Shown here piece by piece: positions 61,261-64,000 of a stretch of DNA of 64,000 nt. This DNA comes from Synechococcales cyanobacterium CNB (GTDB lineage: Bacteria; Planctomycetota; Phycisphaerae; Phycisphaerales; UBA1924). Each line of letters starts with the position of its first letter. Position 1 is the first letter of the stretch. The DNA is taken from positions 434,001-498,000 of the forward strand of contig SZOZ01000002.1 in assembly GCA_030263455.1 (NCBI GenBank), written 5' to 3'. The notes beneath the pieces are model-generated. The model worked only from the letters and a program-made list of their open reading frames with translations, made no database searches and was not told where the DNA came from. The translations under genes were made by a program, and so were the position numbers.

Positions 61261-64000
61261 ATGATGCACGCTGCTCTGCTCGTTTCCACGTGCGCTGCGC
61301 TCGCCGGCCCCGTGCCCGCGACCGGAAACGCGCCGCTCGCGAGGGCCGACTGGCGCGCAAGTACCTTCACGTCGAGCGCCCAGGCGGACGCCGCGCTGGC
61401 CGTGATGGACGGCGGCGGATCGCTGGTGGTGTGGACGAGCCGTCGCCAGCAGGCTGGGTCGTACGGCGTGTACGGGCAGCGGTTCGACGCCGCGGGCGTG
61501 GCGATCGGCGAAGAAACGCAGATCAACCTCTGGACGCGCTCGCACCAGTTCGCGCCTGACGCTGCGGCGACCCGCGACGGAGGAGCGTGGATCGTCTGGC
61601 AATCGCACGGGCAGGACGGGCACGCGGGCTCGATCATCGCGCGCCGGTTCGCGCGCGGTCTCGACGACGGCGAAGAAATCCTCGTCAACGAGACGTGGCG
61701 CGGCGACCAGTCCGCACCGGTGGTCGCCGCCCGGACGGACGGATCAGCGATCGTCGCGTGGGAGAGCGTCGAGCCGGGCAAGAACCGCCGCGTGATGGCT
61801 CGGCTGCTGGGATCGAACGGCGAGCCGCTCGGGCCGGAGTTCAACGTCGCGGAGATCCACGAGGGCGCACAGACGACGCCCGCGGTCGCGGCCCGCAACG
61901 ACGGCTCGTTCGCAATCGCCTGGACGGCGTTCGAGGGTACGCCGATGCTGCCCGCAGGCGTGCGAGTGCGAACCTTCGACCCGGAAGGAATCGCCCTCGC
62001 CGGGCCGAGCGCGATCACCCGGACACCCGCGGCTTCGCAGATCGAGCCTTCGCTGGCAGCGACGGCCGAGGGCTTCGTGATCGTGTGGCTCGACGCCGAG
62101 AGCGACGGCGACGACTACGGCGTGCTGGCTCGCCTGCTGGACGCTCGCGGCGTGCCGACCGATGGTGAGCCGGTCGTCGTGAGCGGCGCATCGCCGGGAC
62201 CGCAGACCGCCGCGGCCGTGGCCGTATCGCCAGACGGCACGATCGCGGTGGCCTACAACGGGCTGGCGGACGCCGTGCCCGGCGTGTTCGGACGGCTGTA
62301 CTCGGCATCGCTGGACGCCCTGTCGGACGAGTTCCGAGTGACCGAGCGGTGCGAAGGACCGCAGGCGATGCGCGTCGCCGCCGCCACATCGCGCCTCGCG
62401 TTTGCGCCCGATGGCACGCTGCTGTGCGCGTGGTCGGGCGATGGCGGGCTGGGCGATTCGTCCGCGGCCCACGTGACAATGCTGGCCTCTTCGCTCCCGG
62501 AGCCAGCAGGCGAGCGCGGCGTGACGCCCGCGATGAAGCCCGCGCTGCCGCCGCGCGACGAGGACGGGCGGATCGTCCTCGCGCAGGGGCCGGGGCCGCA
62601 CGAGCCGCCGACGTTCGATCCGCGCGACATCGAGCACGCCGAGCGTGAGTTCGTCTTCACGCCGCGCGGCGTGGGATTCACCGCGATCACGAACACGGGC
62701 TGGACACCCCCGGACCCGCACATGGCCGTCGGACCGAACCACGTCGTCGTGATGACGAACGGCGCCATCGCCTTCTTCCTGAAGGACGGCACCAAGACCT
62801 TCCAGGACGAGATCGAAGACTCGTTCGGTTTCTGGGGATCGGTCGGCGCGACGGGCTTCGTGTTCGACCCCGAGGTGCTCTATGACGAGTTGTCGGGGCG
62901 GTTCTTCGCCATGGCGGCGGAGGCGTACGCGCCGGGCAACCGCTCGTACGTGCTGATCGCCGTCTCGGACGACAGCAACCCAAACGGGACGTGGTACAAG
63001 TACCGGCTGGACACCACGGGCCTCGCGGGCAACCTGTTCGACTCGCCCAACATCGGCGTCACGAGCGACGCGGTGATCGTGACCGGCGACGGGTTCGGGA
63101 TGGGCGCGAACTACCCCGTGTACATCTTCGACAAGGCGTCGATGCTCGCGGGCAACCCTCCGACCATCACCAAGTCCTTCACGCTGACGACGAGCACCCA
63201 GTCCGCGGGCCTTCCCCCGGTGAGTTTCGACAACCCGCCCGCGCTCTACCTGATCGAGCACCGGGAGCAGAACAGCAACACCTCGGTGCGGCTGATCGCG
63301 ATCCGCAACCTGCTGACCACGCCGGTCGTGTCGGACTTCTCGCTCACGGTGCCGACCTACGGCCCGCCGGAGAACCCGCCCCAGCAGGGCACCGGCGTGC
63401 GCCCCACCGCGTTCGACGCGCGGTTCTGGTCGGTGGCCTACCGCAACGGCTCGCTCTGGGCCACGCACCACATCAACAGCAGCCGCGTGCTGGCGCGGTG
63501 GTACGAGATCTCGATGAACGGGTGGCCGACCTCGGGCAACAACCCCACGCTGGTGCAATCCGGGAACGTGGACCTCGGGCCGACCGTTCGGACGTACTTC
63601 TCGTCCATCACGGTGTCGGACGAGGGAGCAGCGGCGGTGTGCTACGCTCGCTCCTCGCCGACCGAGTACATCTCCATGGAGACGGTCTACCGCCTGCCCT
63701 GCGACCCGCTCGGCACGATGCGACCGCCCGTGCGCCAGGCGGACTCGAACGCCCCATACACGACGAGTCGATGGGGCGACTACTCGGCGGTGCAGGTCGA
63801 TCCCGCGGACGGGCGCACCTTCTGGTCGCACCACGAGTACTCGGTCAACAACTCCTGGCGCACCTGGGTCGCCTCGATCATCCCCGAATCGTGCTTCTGC
63901 GATGCCGACCTGAACCAGGACGGAACGACCGACTCGCTCGACTTCCTCGTCTATCTGAACCGGTACGCCGCGGGCGATCCCTCGGCGGACCTCAACGGCG
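61261..64000 (+). CDS. Secreted multidomain protein with dockerin-like tail (partial at right edge)
   Basis: The frame runs from ATG 61261 (GGGGGAGGAG upstream) to the end of the window, 913 codons, without a stop. It has a signal peptide, then tandem beta repeats of the type VVWTSRRQQAGSYGVYGQRFD and AIVAWESVEPGKNRRVMARLL (residues about 40-430). A second propeller-like region follows (GWTPPDPHMAVGPNHVVVMT onward). The start of the double EF-hand tail is CDADLNQDGTTDSLDFLVYL, with the second hand cut by the edge. It repeats the cluster's pattern of secreted repeat proteins. No catalytic motif is seen. Confidence 0.8.
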   Translation, partial: MMHAALLVSTCAALAGPVPATGNAPLARADWRASTFTSSAQADAALAVMDGGGSLVVWTSRRQQAGSYGVYGQRFDAAGVAIGEETQINLWTRSHQFAPDAAATRDGGAWIVWQSHGQDGHAGSIIARRFARGLDDGEEILVNETWRGDQSAPVVAARTDGSAIVAWESVEPGKNRRVMARLLGSNGEPLGPEFNVAEIHEGAQTTPAVAARNDGSFAIAWTAFEGTPMLPAGVRVRTFDPEGIALAGPSAITRTPAASQIEPSLAATAEGFVIVWLDAESDGDDYGVLARLLDARGVPTDGEPVVVSGASPGPQTAAAVAVSPDGTIAVAYNGLADAVPGVFGRLYSASLDALSDEFRVTERCEGPQAMRVAAATSRLAFAPDGTLLCAWSGDGGLGDSSAAHVTMLASSLPEPAGERGVTPAMKPALPPRDEDGRIVLAQGPGPHEPPTFDPRDIEHAEREFVFTPRGVGFTAITNTGWTPPDPHMAVGPNHVVVMTNGAIAFFLKDGTKTFQDEIEDSFGFWGSVGATGFVFDPEVLYDELSGRFFAMAAEAYAPGNRSYVLIAVSDDSNPNGTWYKYRLDTTGLAGNLFDSPNIGVTSDAVIVTGDGFGMGANYPVYIFDKASMLAGNPPTITKSFTLTTSTQSAGLPPVSFDNPPALYLIEHREQNSNTSVRLIAIRNLLTTPVVSDFSLTVPTYGPPENPPQQGTGVRPTAFDARFWSVAYRNGSLWATHHINSSRVLARWYEISMNGWPTSGNNPTLVQSGNVDLGPTVRTYFSSITVSDEGAAAVCYARSSPTEYISMETVYRLPCDPLGTMRPPVRQADSNAPYTTSRWGDYSAVQVDPADGRTFWSHHEYSVNNSWRTWVASIIPESCFCDADLNQDGTTDSLDFLVYLNRYAAGDPSADLNG

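Noticed and set aside
1..64000. tRNA or rRNA genes
   Set aside because: No cloverleaf with a T-loop GGTTCGA-type arm and CCA end, and no rRNA-like conserved stretch, was found by eye on either strand.

Overview
The window looks like a chromosomal segment of a Planctomycetota bacterium, most likely class Phycisphaerae. The DNA is strongly GC-rich by eye. Many secreted proteins end in the planctomycete double EF-hand (type I dockerin-like) tail that closes with Gly-Cys plus one residue. Others end in a PEP-CTERM-like sorting tail (PAPG, hydrophobic stretch, Arg-rich end). ORFans and small membrane proteins fill the gaps. The assignment rests on protein style, not on a marker gene.

Layout. 0-5.4 kb: end of an unknown gene, pyrB, gmk, two PEP-CTERM-type secreted proteins, and small conserved or membrane proteins. 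5.4-10.2 kb: a compact island with phage-packaging character. On the minus strand it holds a sigma-4-like HTH protein, an ABC ATPase, a GNAT acetyltransferase, a 62-residue protein and a terminase large subunit. On the plus strand is a divergent XRE/S24 (LexA-like) repressor. There is no capsid, portal or integrase gene. 10.3-16.1 kb: a complete seven-gene Mrp Na+/H+ antiporter operon in which every junction is a 4-base overlap. 16.1-18.4 kb: several very small genes, a sigma-4-like protein and an antisense membrane protein. 18.4-43.5 kb: mostly housekeeping and metabolic genes (GDP-fucose synthase, S9 peptidase, EEP-fold membrane protein, ycf46-like AAA ATPase, UbiA-type prenyltransferase, Ogt, ATP sulfurylase, TlpA-like thioredoxin, ClC transporter, orphan NuoG, HisRS, SpoIIE-type phosphatase, FkbM methyltransferase, dihydrolipoyl dehydrogenase). 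43.6-64 kb: a run of secreted plus-strand proteins (beta-propellers, HExxH metalloproteases, a subtilase, HAF- and FG-GAP-repeat proteins), almost all with the dockerin-like tail. The last gene runs off the right edge.

How things fit together. The 5.4-10.2 kb island is the most unusual part. The ATPase and GNAT resemble the two halves of the poorly understood archaeal/phage ATPase-acetyltransferase family COG2401, here split and translationally coupled. They sit in one operon with a terminase motor/nuclease and face a self-cleaving-type repressor across an AT-rich palindromic control region. That suggests a domesticated or satellite DNA-handling module. The 43.6-64 kb block looks like a cell-surface or extracellular degradative repertoire held by a shared C-terminal module, usually flanked by a Cys pair. 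At least eight housekeeping genes lacking an obvious Shine-Dalgarno sequence have a TA-N2-C/G-T hexamer 6-10 bases before the start codon, consistent with leaderless transcripts. Secreted genes more often carry good Shine-Dalgarno sites.
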